A stretch of DNA of 64,000 nucleotides, taken from positions 186,001-250,000 of the forward strand of contig CANJTS010000003.1 of the NCBI GenBank assembly GCA_947477655.1, in the 5' to 3' direction. The stretch is from CAILUG01 sp903844415. Lineage in GTDB: Bacteria > Pseudomonadota > Gammaproteobacteria > Pseudomonadales > Pseudohongiellaceae. Positions 24,223 to 33,605 of the stretch are shown in pieces; the stretch's first letter is position 1; every line of letters begins with the position of its first letter. Below the pieces are notes generated by a model. The model made no database searches and was not told the DNA's origin. It worked only from the letters and a program-made list of their open reading frames with translations. Position numbers and translations under genes: made by a program.

Positions 24223-24535
24223 CTTGGTCTACGTCCTTGCGCTATTTTTATTATTAGGGTTTGGCTGCAAAATATTTTTTATAAATTGAGGCCTGATTTG
24301 TTAGAAAGATGCATAACATTCTGCGTATTTATGACCATCTATTCAACTTGTAATTGTATAAACTCTTTTATTTTGCTTGTCAAATTTAATTTTCTTATTT
24401 CGTTAAAAGCCTACTTGAAATGTAAATTTCATCCTCCAAATAAGAGTTAATACAGGATGTGACTTGCTGACATGACCAGCTCTACCTGATTCATGTTATA
24501 TTTAATGCCGAAGGTAATCCGCACCGAAAATACTT
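24223..24535. other. divergent intergenic region cspD/clpS
   Basis: A 313-base AT-rich region between divergent genes, presumably holding both promoters and the cspD leader. I saw no clear RNA element, no consensus promoter that I would defend and no small gene. Confidence 0.5.
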
Positions 24536-24931
24536 ATGCCGCATTCATCCCCTACAGATTTGCCTCTTAAAATAAGGTTAGCTAGTGACTACCTATTTAC
24601 GTCTGCCAGTGATAATGATGGACAGTATGACAGTGGTTTGAAGGAAGTACTGGCCCCTGTTGCGCTTAAACTCAAACCACCAGCAATGTACCGCGTTATT
24701 CTGCTCAATGATGACTACACTCCAATGGAATTTGTGGTGGAAATATTACGAGTATTTTTTGCCTTGAATGCAGAAACAGCAACTAGGGTCATGCTAAAGG
24801 TACACACCGAGGGCAAAGGGGTTTGTGGTGTTTTTCCTCGCGATATTGCCGAGACTAAAGCTACTCAAGTAAATGAACATTCAAGGGCCGCCGAACATCC
24901 TTTGCAGTGCGACTACGAAGTGGATGACTAG
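24536..24931 (+). CDS. clpS: ATP-dependent Clp protease adaptor ClpS
   Basis: N-recognin that binds primary destabilising N-terminal residues and hands substrates to ClpA. The core runs from MYRVILLNDDYTPMEFVV (residues 52-69) with the substrate-pocket Asp-Asp, through VHTEGKGVCGVF to the end. At 131 residues it is longer than E. coli ClpS (106): about 25 extra residues lie in the flexible N-terminal arm, which is the segment inserted into the ClpA pore. No internal ATG exists between the chosen start and the core. It lies 12 bases upstream of clpA. Confidence 0.94.
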   Translation: MPHSSPTDLPLKIRLASDYLFTSASDNDGQYDSGLKEVLAPVALKLKPPAMYRVILLNDDYTPMEFVVEILRVFFALNAETATRVMLKVHTEGKGVCGVFPRDIAETKATQVNEHSRAAEHPLQCDYEVDD

Positions 24932-24943
24932 AGGATAATATCC

Positions 24944-27247
24944 ATGTTTAGTAAAGAATTTGAAAGCGCTCTTAATACAGTTGTATCTTGGGCGCGCACC
25001 CATCGGCATGAGTTCATAACTGTCGAACATCTTTGTCTTGCTTTGCTAGATGAACCAGTTGCGCATGACATTCTTGTTGCTTGTGATGCGACTGTGGAAA
25101 AGTTGCGGGACGAATTGCAGCATTATCTTACTACTCAAATGCCCGTGTTGCAGGACCTTGCCGAGAGTCCTGAAGTGCATCAAACCATGGGGTTTCAGCG
25201 AGTTATCCAACGCGCCGTGTTTCATGTGCAATCCACTGGCAAGCGTGAAGTTTCGGGCGCAAATGTACTGGTTGCAATTTTTGGTGAAAAAGAAAGTCAT
25301 GCAGTATTTCTTCTCAAAAAGCAGGGAATTACCAGAGGTGAAGTAGTTAATTACATTACGCATGGCAGCAGCAACGGACCCAGTATCAATGAAGAACAGG
25401 ATATTGAGAATAATTCGGGTGAAGCTGGCAAGGATAAACAGCAAAGTGCCTTACAGAGTTTTACCAGCAATTTAAATGAAGAAGCACGTGCCGGTCGTAT
25501 CGATCCTTTGATTGGTCGCGAAGAAGAAATCACTCGTTTAATACAGGTGTTATCGCGCCGTCGTAAAAACAATCCATTATTTGTAGGTGAAGCTGGTGTG
25601 GGTAAAACTGCTATTGCAGAGGGCTTGGCAAAACAGATTGTAGAAGGTCAAGTGCCGGACATTCTTGCCGATAGTGTGATTTATTCTCTCGATATGGGCG
25701 CGCTGTTAGCTGGTACCAAATATCGAGGCGATTTTGAAAAACGTTTTAAAGCAGTGCTCGCAGAACTGATTAAGAACGAACATGCAATATTGTTCATTGA
25801 TGAAATTCATACCATCATCGGTGCTGGTGCGGCATCAGGTGGTGTAATGGATGCTTCCAATTTGCTTAAACCAGTGCTGACTTCTGGCAAATTTCGTTGT
25901 ATTGGCTCTACTACTTATCAGGAATATCGTGGCATTTTTGAAAAAGATCGGGCCTTATCACGCCGTTTTCAAAAAATTGATATAAATGAGCCCGATGTAG
26001 ATACAACTTACCAGATATTGAAAGGTTTAAAGAGCCGCTACGAAGAACATCATGATTTGCGCTATACAGATAAAGCATTAAAAGCTGCGGCTACTCTTGC
26101 TGGTCGCTATATCAACGATCGTTATATGCCTGATAAAGCCATCGATGTAATCGACGAAGCCGGAGCCTTTCAACGTTTACAAAGCACTTCCAAACGTAAA
26201 AAAATTATTCAGGTAAGTGACATAGAAAAAGTAGTAGCGCAAATTGCACGTATCCCGCCCAAAAATGTTACGGCATCGGACAAGAGCCAACTGCGTGATC
26301 TGGAAAAAAATCTCAAACTGGTTGTCTTTGGTCAAGATGACGCCATCGCTGCTCTCAGTTCATCTATCAAACTATCACGTGCTGGTTTGAAAGAAGGTGA
26401 AAAACCTATTGGGTCTTATTTATTGGCAGGGCCAACCGGTGTAGGTAAGACCGAAGTAAGTAGGCAATTGGCCAAGATTTTGGGAATTCCGCTTCTACGT
26501 TTTGATATGTCTGAATATATGGAACGTCATACTGTGTCTCGCTTGATTGGTGCCCCTCCCGGCTACATCGGCTTTGATCAGGGTGGTTTGCTGACAGAAG
26601 CCATAACAAAAAATCCGCATTGTGTGGTACTGCTCGATGAAATTGAGAAAGCCCATCCAGACGTGTTTAACCTGTTATTGCAGGTCATGGATCATGCCAG
26701 TCTCACCGATAACAACGGGCGCAAGGCTGATTTTCGTAATGTTATCCTCATTATGACAACTAATGCTGGTGCTCAGGAAATGAGCAGAGCATCGATTGGA
26801 TTCGCGAAACAAGATCACAGCACTGATGCCATGGAAGTTATCAAACGTCTGTTTACCCCAGAGTTTCGTAATCGCCTAGATGCCATAATTCAGTTTAATT
26901 CTTTGAATAACAGCGTTATTCGTACAGTAGTGGACAAGTTTTTGGTGGAGTTGCAGGTCCAACTAGATGACAAAAAAGTAACCTTGCAGGTAGAGGATGA
27001 AGCTGTGGATTGGTTTGTAACCCACGGTTACGACAAGGCAATGGGCGCACGACCTATGCTCCGTTTAATTCAAAACAAGATCAAGAAACCTCTGGCCGAA
27101 GATATACTATTTGGCTCGTTGATTAATGGTGGTGATGTCCATGTAACTGTGGAAAATGGCGATATAACATTGCATACAAGTGCTGCCCCAGGCTCTTCCT
27201 CTCGGCAAAAAGACTATGAAGAAGAAGACCTGAAAGAGACAGACTAG
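24944..27247 (+). CDS. clpA: ATP-dependent Clp protease ATPase ClpA
   Basis: AAA+ unfoldase that feeds substrates to ClpP. The 767-residue protein has a ClpN domain (about 1-145, ClpS docking), AAA-1 with Walker A GEAGVGKT near 215 and DEIHTIIGAG near 286, and AAA-2 with GPTGVGKT near 497 and DEIEKAHPDV near 565. The ClpP-docking loop contains IGF in RASIGFAKQD near 620. It ends in an acidic tail. GAGGATAAT precedes the ATG. It is convergent with infA. Confidence 0.97.
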   Translation: MFSKEFESALNTVVSWARTHRHEFITVEHLCLALLDEPVAHDILVACDATVEKLRDELQHYLTTQMPVLQDLAESPEVHQTMGFQRVIQRAVFHVQSTGKREVSGANVLVAIFGEKESHAVFLLKKQGITRGEVVNYITHGSSNGPSINEEQDIENNSGEAGKDKQQSALQSFTSNLNEEARAGRIDPLIGREEEITRLIQVLSRRRKNNPLFVGEAGVGKTAIAEGLAKQIVEGQVPDILADSVIYSLDMGALLAGTKYRGDFEKRFKAVLAELIKNEHAILFIDEIHTIIGAGAASGGVMDASNLLKPVLTSGKFRCIGSTTYQEYRGIFEKDRALSRRFQKIDINEPDVDTTYQILKGLKSRYEEHHDLRYTDKALKAAATLAGRYINDRYMPDKAIDVIDEAGAFQRLQSTSKRKKIIQVSDIEKVVAQIARIPPKNVTASDKSQLRDLEKNLKLVVFGQDDAIAALSSSIKLSRAGLKEGEKPIGSYLLAGPTGVGKTEVSRQLAKILGIPLLRFDMSEYMERHTVSRLIGAPPGYIGFDQGGLLTEAITKNPHCVVLLDEIEKAHPDVFNLLLQVMDHASLTDNNGRKADFRNVILIMTTNAGAQEMSRASIGFAKQDHSTDAMEVIKRLFTPEFRNRLDAIIQFNSLNNSVIRTVVDKFLVELQVQLDDKKVTLQVEDEAVDWFVTHGYDKAMGARPMLRLIQNKIKKPLAEDILFGSLINGGDVHVTVENGDITLHTSAAPGSSSRQKDYEEEDLKETD

Positions 27248-27359
27248 GGTGCCTGAGAATAGATTTCTAGCTGTAATTTAATGTTAGCTTCGTTGGCAAA
27301 GCTGGGGGTTCGCAAACATAAATATTTGCAAAACTAAGGAGTTGTGAAAAGAGTATGGC

Positions 27360-27578
27360 TTAACGGGCGCGGAAAGTAATCCGGCCTTTACTCAGATCGT
27401 ATGGAGTCAGTTCAACTTTGACCTTGTCACCTGTAAGAATACGGATGTAGTTTTTGCGCATTTTTCCGGAAATGTGTGCAATCACAACATGTCCATTTTC
27501 AAGTTGCACACGAAACATGGTGTTGGGAAGTGTATCAATTACTTCACCTTCCATTTCAATTTGATCTTCTTTTGCCAT
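27360..27578 (-). CDS. infA: translation initiation factor IF-1
   Basis: A 72-residue S1-type OB-fold protein, essentially the standard IF-1 sequence: MAKEDQIEMEGEV at the start, NGHVVIAHISGKMRKNYIRIL in the middle and LSKGRITFRAR at the end. It blocks the ribosomal A site and stimulates IF-2 and IF-3 during initiation. It lies 168 bases downstream of bpt on the same strand, a gap that likely carries its own promoter. Confidence 0.98.
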   Translation of the reverse strand: MAKEDQIEMEGEVIDTLPNTMFRVQLENGHVVIAHISGKMRKNYIRILTGDKVKVELTPYDLSKGRITFRAR

Positions 27579-27746
27579 TTACTAAACGCCCGTTCGGCTG
27601 AATATTTCGCTATCGATATGAAGGAATAAGTCAGTAGCTGCCTTCATGCTGTATTCAAGAGGCGCGCATTTTGCCTTAATTACAGCAACATGGCAAAGGC
27701 TCACTCAACTTCCGAGTAATCTGCTCGCGCTATACGCTGTTCTTAA

Positions 27747-28454
27747 TCAACTTACCTTTACCCAGCTCTGCCCAATCAGCATTTCCAAAGGCCGAAACTC
27801 TTTTTTGTACTTCATTTTGCGACAATCTTTGATCCAGTATCCTAAGTAGAGATAAGAGAGTTGCAAGCGTTTGGCCTCATTAATTTGCCAAAGGACGGCA
27901 AAGGTACCCAATGATCTTTTTTCTTGCAGTGGATCGAAGAAGGTGTACACAGCTGACATCGCATTGTCGAGATGATCGCTAACGATCAAACCCAGCAATA
28001 GACCCTTGCACCGCATAGAATAATATTGAGTTCCTTCACACTGATTGAGCAAAAACGAAGCATATTGCTCTCTTGAGGCAGGATTCATATCGCCATCGCC
28101 GTGGCGTACGTTGATGTAATGTTGGTACAGATAATAATATTCGTCATCGACTATGTCGGATACAGCAGTCACGGTGATGTCTTTGTTGTTGCGTAGTACA
28201 CGATTAAACCGGCGGTTTAGCTCAAACTCGTGCACCAGTACTCGACATGACACACATTGTCGGCAGTTAACGCAGTTGGGTCGGTAGACGTGATTACCAC
28301 TGCGTCTGAAACCAATTTCAGACAAGCGGGTGTTGTAGGCGCGGTCAACTTTAAACTCGGGATCGATGAATAATGTTTTCGCCTGTTCACCGGGCAAGTA
28401 GCTGCATGTGTGGGCTTGCGTGGTAAAAAGCCTAATGTCCTTTAGCGAGGTCAT
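27747..28454 (-). CDS. bpt: aspartate/glutamate leucyltransferase (Bpt)
   Basis: N-degron enzyme that adds leucine to N-terminal Asp or Glu, making the protein a ClpS-ClpAP substrate. The 235-residue protein carries the conserved cysteines of the ATE N domain (RPNCVNCRQCVSCR near 58-71) and the C-domain pattern YLYLGYWIKDCRKMKYKKEFRPLE. It is of the bacterial Bpt type rather than eukaryotic Ate1. The start overlaps the aat stop as ATGA. Confidence 0.95.
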   Translation of the reverse strand: MTSLKDIRLFTTQAHTCSYLPGEQAKTLFIDPEFKVDRAYNTRLSEIGFRRSGNHVYRPNCVNCRQCVSCRVLVHEFELNRRFNRVLRNNKDITVTAVSDIVDDEYYYLYQHYINVRHGDGDMNPASREQYASFLLNQCEGTQYYSMRCKGLLLGLIVSDHLDNAMSAVYTFFDPLQEKRSLGTFAVLWQINEAKRLQLSYLYLGYWIKDCRKMKYKKEFRPLEMLIGQSWVKVS

Positions 28455-29173
28455 ACCAGGATCCTGGCTGGCAAAGTGTTAGTGCTATTGTAGGGCCAGT
28501 AGGCTGGCTTTGAAATGTCTGCACTCACTGGTAAGTACCGCATGAAATCCGACCGTGCAATAGTGCGGGCGCCCAAGCTTGCTAGGTGGGGATTGGCAAC
28601 CTGACAATCGATCAACTCATAGCCATTCGCATGCAGAGTCTGCACGGTATTCACCAGTGCAATTTTCGATGTATTGGATCTACAACTAAACATGGATTCG
28701 CCAAAAAATATTTTGCCAATAGCGATACCGTACAGACCCCCTACCAATTCCTTGTCTTCCCACACTTCTATGGAGTGGGCATAACCCGCTTCGTGCAATT
28801 TCAGATAAGCCTGTTGCATAGCTGAGGTTATCCATGTTGCTGGGTTATCCTTTCTTGGCTGTGCACAAGCTGCCATAACACGGACAAAAGCCCGGTCACT
28901 GCTGAGCATATAAGTGTTGTTGCGGCATGTTTTACGCAGACTGTGGCTTATTTTTAATTCGTTAGGGAACAACACCATGCGGGGATCTGGAGTCCACCAT
29001 AACGGCGGTTGATCGCCTGAGAACCAGGGAAAAATTCCACGTTGATAGCCAGCTAGCAAGCGCATCGGCTGCAAATCACCCCCAACCGCGAGCAAGCCGT
29101 TGGGGCGTTGCAAAGCAGTAGCCGGATCAGGAAACTCAAAAGAAGTGTCCAGCCATTGCAAGGGTTGCTGCAT
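28451..29173 (-). CDS. aat: leucyl/phenylalanyl-tRNA-protein transferase
   Basis: Transfers Leu or Phe from tRNA to N-terminal Arg or Lys, generating primary degrons for ClpS. The 240-residue protein shows FPDPATALQRPNGLLAVGGDL near 14-34, RGIFPWFSGDQPPLWWTPDPRMVLFP, the EVWEDKELVGGLYGIAIGKIFFGESMFS core and IDCQVANPHLASLGA near the end. It is flanked by overlaps with trxB (TGATG) and bpt (ATGA), so the three form one operon. Confidence 0.96.
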   Translation of the reverse strand: MQQPLQWLDTSFEFPDPATALQRPNGLLAVGGDLQPMRLLAGYQRGIFPWFSGDQPPLWWTPDPRMVLFPNELKISHSLRKTCRNNTYMLSSDRAFVRVMAACAQPRKDNPATWITSAMQQAYLKLHEAGYAHSIEVWEDKELVGGLYGIAIGKIFFGESMFSCRSNTSKIALVNTVQTLHANGYELIDCQVANPHLASLGARTIARSDFMRYLPVSADISKPAYWPYNSTNTLPARILV

Positions 29174-30129
29174 CAGGGACTCAGATTATCCAGATATTTT
29201 TCTGCATCAAGTGCCGCCATGCAGCCAAACCCTGCCGATGTTACGGCCTGGCGATAAACGTGATCGGCAATGTCACCTGCTGCAAAAACTCCTGCAATGC
29301 TGGTTTGAGTGGAATTACCGTTGATACCGGAATGGATTTTGATGTAGCCATTATGCATGTCGAGCTGACCGGCAAAAATGCCGGAATTGGGTTTGTGTCC
29401 TACTGCGATAAACACAGCGCTTAACGCAACATCTGTTGTGCTACCCGTACTTGTATGTTGTACGCGCATGCCAGTCACTTCGCCACCACTGCCCAGCACC
29501 TCATCCAATTGATGGTTCCACAAGATTTTGATATTGCCGTTTTTAACCTTGTCGAACAATTTGTCTTGCAGGATTTTTTCAGAACGCAGGGTGTCACGGC
29601 GATGCACCAATGTAACTTCACTGGCAATGTTGGAGAGGTAAAGAGCTTCTTCTACTGCGGTATTGCCGCCCCCAATGACGGCTACTTTCTGGCCGCGGTA
29701 GAAAAATCCATCACAAGTTGCGCAAGCACTAACACCGCTACCCATGTATTTTTCTTCGGAAGGCAGGCCTAGATATTGGGCAGATGCGCCGGTTGCAATA
29801 ATCAATGCATCACAAGTGTAGGTGTCGGAACTACCAATAAGTTTAAAAGGTTTCTGGCTTAAATCAGTATGATCAATGTGATCAAAAATTATTTTAGTAT
29901 CAAAGCGTTCCGCATGTTTTTGCATCCTATCCATTAAGTCTGGACCGGTCAGGTTATGCACATCCCCGGGCCAATTATCAACTTCAGTTGTGGTTGTTAA
30001 TTGTCCTCCTTGTTGCATGCCGGTAATAACCACAGGTTTCAGATTGGCACGTGCTGCGTAGACGGCAGCGGTATAACCAGCGGGGCCTGAACCTAGGATA
30101 ATAAGACGATGATGTTGCACTGCGCTCAT
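29173..30129 (-). CDS. trxB: thioredoxin reductase
   Basis: FAD flavoprotein that reduces thioredoxin with NADPH. The 318-residue protein has the FAD motif ILGSGPAGYTAA near 10-21, the redox centre CATC (C136, C139), the NADPH motif GGGNTAVEEALYL near 158, and the C-terminal FAD motif GVFAAGDIAD. The ATG at 30129 (MSAVQHHRL) is preferred over a 43-residue longer reading because it matches family N-termini. It heads the trxB-aat-bpt operon. Confidence 0.97.
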   Translation of the reverse strand: MSAVQHHRLIILGSGPAGYTAAVYAARANLKPVVITGMQQGGQLTTTTEVDNWPGDVHNLTGPDLMDRMQKHAERFDTKIIFDHIDHTDLSQKPFKLIGSSDTYTCDALIIATGASAQYLGLPSEEKYMGSGVSACATCDGFFYRGQKVAVIGGGNTAVEEALYLSNIASEVTLVHRRDTLRSEKILQDKLFDKVKNGNIKILWNHQLDEVLGSGGEVTGMRVQHTSTGSTTDVALSAVFIAVGHKPNSGIFAGQLDMHNGYIKIHSGINGNSTQTSIAGVFAAGDIADHVYRQAVTSAGFGCMAALDAEKYLDNLSP

Positions 30130-30385
30130 GATGGTTATCTCTGTATAAATTGAAGCTATTATGACCCTTGTGAATATGGGGGTGAAGTAAAGAAATACAA
30201 ATTGATAGTGCCGCGGGCTGATTACAGATTCATCTATAACTGCAAGACTCCTCAGCATGAATACACTAATCTGGCCGCAATAAAATCCGATATCGTTCGT
30301 TTTGATAATTTACTGGGAAATTCATGGTTGTTACCAAGAACAAAGTTTTTACTTTCAATAGATTGCTTGCTCTGGATGAGTTTCC

Positions 30386-31192
30386 TTGACAAAGCCAGGT
30401 AGCAATTTGAACGCCCGCCGCCATCGACTTGATCGACTGTTACCTATTTTGCTGAAAATCAGTCGTGATAATGTGCTCCTGTTACTTGCCCAACAGCGTA
30501 TTACAGTGGATGGCACCATTGTCACAAAGCGTGAGTTGATAGTAGATGGTTTCAGTATTATCACTCTTGATGGTGTGGTTTTGCAGGGCGGTAAAGCTAC
30601 GTATCTAATGCTGCACAAGCCAGTGGGTGTACTAAGTGCAACCATTGATAAATGTCATCGTGTTGCCCTCGATTTAATTGAGCATCCATCACGATCTACC
30701 TTGCACATTGCTGGGCGTCTCGATTTAAACGCAAGTGGCTTGCTGTTGCTCACCAACGATGGGCGCTGGTCGCGGCAACTGAGTTCACCAGACACGGGCG
30801 TGCAAAAAATTTATTTGGTGACGGTAAAAAATATACTAGATCAAGACTATGTCGCCGCTTTTGATAAAGGCATGTATTTTCCTTCTGAAAATATCACCAC
30901 ACGGCCTGCCGGCTTGGAAATTCTGTCGGAGCACACCGCAAAAGTGACCTTGCAAGAAGGTCGTTATCACCAAATCAAACGGATGTTTGGTCGATTCCGA
31001 AATCCTGTGCTTCAAATTCATCGCATTGCGATTGGTGGGCTGCGGTTGGACGCTGATTTGCCAGTCGGTGCCAGCAGGGTATTGACCGACCTTGAGGTGA
31101 CTCTGGCTCGACAAAGTTTAACGCCAGTCATGTGTCTTGCTGGTGGATCACATTCCGTTCGCCATATCCCTTATATGGATAATTTATTATGA
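30386..31192 (+). CDS. RsuA-type pseudouridine synthase
   Basis: Protein of up to 268 residues with an S4 RNA-binding domain (about 14-58, HRLDRLLPILLKISRDNVL) and an RsuA-like catalytic domain. The catalytic Asp lies in AGRLDLNASGLLLLTNDG near 111-128, and EGRYHQIKRMFG near 193 is the second signature. It is closest to RsuA, which modifies U516 of 16S rRNA in E. coli, but RluF-like specificity cannot be excluded. The only in-frame start ahead of the S4 domain is a TTG at 30386 with a weak ribosome-binding site, so the N-terminus is uncertain. Confidence 0.85.
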   Translation: MTKPGSNLNARRHRLDRLLPILLKISRDNVLLLLAQQRITVDGTIVTKRELIVDGFSIITLDGVVLQGGKATYLMLHKPVGVLSATIDKCHRVALDLIEHPSRSTLHIAGRLDLNASGLLLLTNDGRWSRQLSSPDTGVQKIYLVTVKNILDQDYVAAFDKGMYFPSENITTRPAGLEILSEHTAKVTLQEGRYHQIKRMFGRFRNPVLQIHRIAIGGLRLDADLPVGASRVLTDLEVTLARQSLTPVMCLAGGSHSVRHIPYMDNLL

Positions 31193-31233
31193 TGCACCAC
31201 CATATATGGAATTAGTCTGCCTGGATCACGACA

Positions 31234-33570
31234 TTGGTAAGCCCCCGAGATAAACCTAAAAGTATTACGCCGCTCAGCCCTGGTGAGAGTTTTCGCAAAC
31301 TCATACTGGTGGAAGGACTGATGATCGTGTTGCTGGCAGTGGCGCTCTATTTGCTGTTGGCTCTCAACTCTTATTCGCCCCTCGATCCGGGTTGGTCCAG
31401 AACCGGAAATTCAGTATTTGTCAGCAATACGGTTGGGCGCAGTGGTGCCTGGTTTGCTGATGTGTTGCTGCTTCTGTTTGGCCACCTTGCCTATTTGTTT
31501 CCCATGCTAATGGCTTACAAGGCAGTAACTATTTTCCGGGACCGTAAATCACATTTTGATTTAACTATTGAAATTATTGGCCTGCGTATTTTTGGCTGTG
31601 TACTTGCTTTACTTGGGGCTACCAGTTTGGCCACCCTGCATTTTGCCAGTGATTTACAGGCTTCCGCTGGGGGCTTGATTGGAAGCGTGCTCAGCGCATT
31701 TTCCCTATCGATTTTTAAATTAACGGGTACAACCTTGTTGTCTTTAACTTTTCTGTTATTGGGCTCGACCCTTGGGTTCGGAATTTCTTGGTTAAGAGTG
31801 GTTGATAAAACTGGAATATTTTGTTTGAGGTGCTGGGATTTGGTGCTGGCGTACCGGCATCGTTGGCAGGAACAAAAAAGGGCTGAGCAAGAAACTCAAA
31901 ATTTTATCAACGAACGTAAAGAGGCCCTAGAACTAAGCATAGTGAAAAATAGCAAGCGCAAGCCGATTGCTATTGCGCCGGTGCGCGAAATTCCCAAGGA
32001 ACCCAGCAAGCGGGTGCAGAAGGAAAAACAAGGCAAATTATTTGACATGCCTGTGGTGGGTGATCTGCCACCCATTAGTCTCCTGGATGATTGGTCTGAA
32101 AATAAAAAGATTGGCTATTCAACAGACGCCTTGGAGGCAATGTCGCGGCTACTGGAAATAAAGCTCAAAGACTTTGGTATAGATATCGAAGTAGTAGCCA
32201 TTAATCCCGGCCCCATCATTACGCGGTTTGAAGCACAACTAGCTCCTGGCGTAAAAGTCAGTCGCATCAGCAGTCTGGTAAAAGATCTGGCGCGATCCTT
32301 GGCTGTATCTAGCCTGCGTGTGGTGGAAGTGATCCCAGGAAAAACGGTCATTGGCATCGAAATCCCTAACGAAAAAAAGGAAATGATTTCCCTGGGGCAG
32401 GTCTTGTCTTCGCCCGAATTTGACAATTCACGCTCCCCTGTCAGTATGGCTTTGGGTCATGACATTGGTGGCAATCCCGTCGTTGTGGACTTGGCACGTA
32501 TGCCCCATTTATTGGTGGCAGGTACCACGGGCTCCGGTAAGTCGGTCGGAATCAATGCCATGATCCTCAGTCTTCTGTTCAAGTCCAGTCCGCAGGATGT
32601 GCGATTGATCATGATAGATCCCAAAATGCTGGAGCTGTCTGTTTACGATGGCATTCCACATTTATTGACACCTGTTATCACCGACATGAAAGATGCAGCC
32701 AATGGACTACGTTGGTGTGTTGCAGAAATGGAGCGACGTTATAGGCTAATGGCGGCGTTGGGTGTCCGTAATCTGGCTGGTTTCAACAAAAAAGTTAGTG
32801 ATGCCATAAGTGCAGGACATCCAATACTCAATCCCCTGTGGAAACCCGATCCAATGCTGGATATGGAAGACCAAGTGCGCGATGAGTTGCAAGAATTGCC
32901 CGTTATTGTAGTAATTGTCGACGAGCTTGCCGATATGATGATGGTAGTGGGAAAAAAAGTTGAAGAATTGATTGCGCGTATCGCTCAAAAAGCACGAGCT
33001 GCCGGCATTCACTTGATTTTAGCAACTCAGCGTCCCTCAGTGGATGTTCTCACTGGTCTGATCAAGGCAAATATCCCGACGCGACTTTCCTTTATGGTGC
33101 AATCGAAAATAGATTCGCGCACGATTTTAGGAGAAGGTGGGGCGGAACAATTATTGGGCAATGGTGACATGTTGTTTCTGCCTCCGGGGGGAGGTGTGGC
33201 GCAGCGAGTACATGGTGCATTTGTTTCTGATAATGAAGTTCATCGCGTGGTGGCAGACTGGAAGGCCCGAGGTACACCCCATTACATTGAATCGATTACT
33301 GCAGAAAATTCAGGTTATGGTATGCAGGGCTTGTCTGGCGAAGTTGAAGACGGTGAAGGTAATGCTGAAGAGGATGATGAGCTTTATGATCAAGCAGTGC
33401 GTTTTGTGACAGAGACGCGCAAGGCGTCTATTTCGTCTGTACAGCGCAAATTACGGATTGGCTACAACCGCGCTGCACGTATGATTGAAGCGATGGAATC
33501 GGCCGGTGTGGTCTCTGAAATGAGCACTAACGGAAGTCGTGAAGTGCTGGCCCCTCCACCAGTAATATAA
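31234..33570 (+). CDS. ftsK: DNA translocase FtsK
   Basis: Septum-anchored motor that pumps chromosomal DNA and activates XerCD at dif. The 778-residue protein has an N-terminal membrane domain of about four helices within residues 20-185, a short charged linker (about 200-280), and the RecA-like motor: Walker A GTTGSGKS near 430 and Walker B VIVDELADMM near 560. The C-terminal winged-helix gamma domain reads QRKLRIGYNRAARMIEAME. The linker is short compared with E. coli FtsK (1329 residues). The start is a TTG at 31234; a later ATG would cut the first helix. Confidence 0.96.
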   Translation: MVSPRDKPKSITPLSPGESFRKLILVEGLMIVLLAVALYLLLALNSYSPLDPGWSRTGNSVFVSNTVGRSGAWFADVLLLLFGHLAYLFPMLMAYKAVTIFRDRKSHFDLTIEIIGLRIFGCVLALLGATSLATLHFASDLQASAGGLIGSVLSAFSLSIFKLTGTTLLSLTFLLLGSTLGFGISWLRVVDKTGIFCLRCWDLVLAYRHRWQEQKRAEQETQNFINERKEALELSIVKNSKRKPIAIAPVREIPKEPSKRVQKEKQGKLFDMPVVGDLPPISLLDDWSENKKIGYSTDALEAMSRLLEIKLKDFGIDIEVVAINPGPIITRFEAQLAPGVKVSRISSLVKDLARSLAVSSLRVVEVIPGKTVIGIEIPNEKKEMISLGQVLSSPEFDNSRSPVSMALGHDIGGNPVVVDLARMPHLLVAGTTGSGKSVGINAMILSLLFKSSPQDVRLIMIDPKMLELSVYDGIPHLLTPVITDMKDAANGLRWCVAEMERRYRLMAALGVRNLAGFNKKVSDAISAGHPILNPLWKPDPMLDMEDQVRDELQELPVIVVIVDELADMMMVVGKKVEELIARIAQKARAAGIHLILATQRPSVDVLTGLIKANIPTRLSFMVQSKIDSRTILGEGGAEQLLGNGDMLFLPPGGGVAQRVHGAFVSDNEVHRVVADWKARGTPHYIESITAENSGYGMQGLSGEVEDGEGNAEEDDELYDQAVRFVTETRKASISSVQRKLRIGYNRAARMIEAMESAGVVSEMSTNGSREVLAPPPVI

Positions 33571-33605
33571 TTATTAAATTCAATAAGATAAAAAGTAATA
33601 TTAAA

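Noticed and set aside
24061..24450. Plus-strand open frame overlapping cspD and its upstream region
   Set aside because: Its first half is antisense to the clear cold-shock domain, and the rest is AT-rich with a Phe/Ile/Cys-rich product of no recognisable family.
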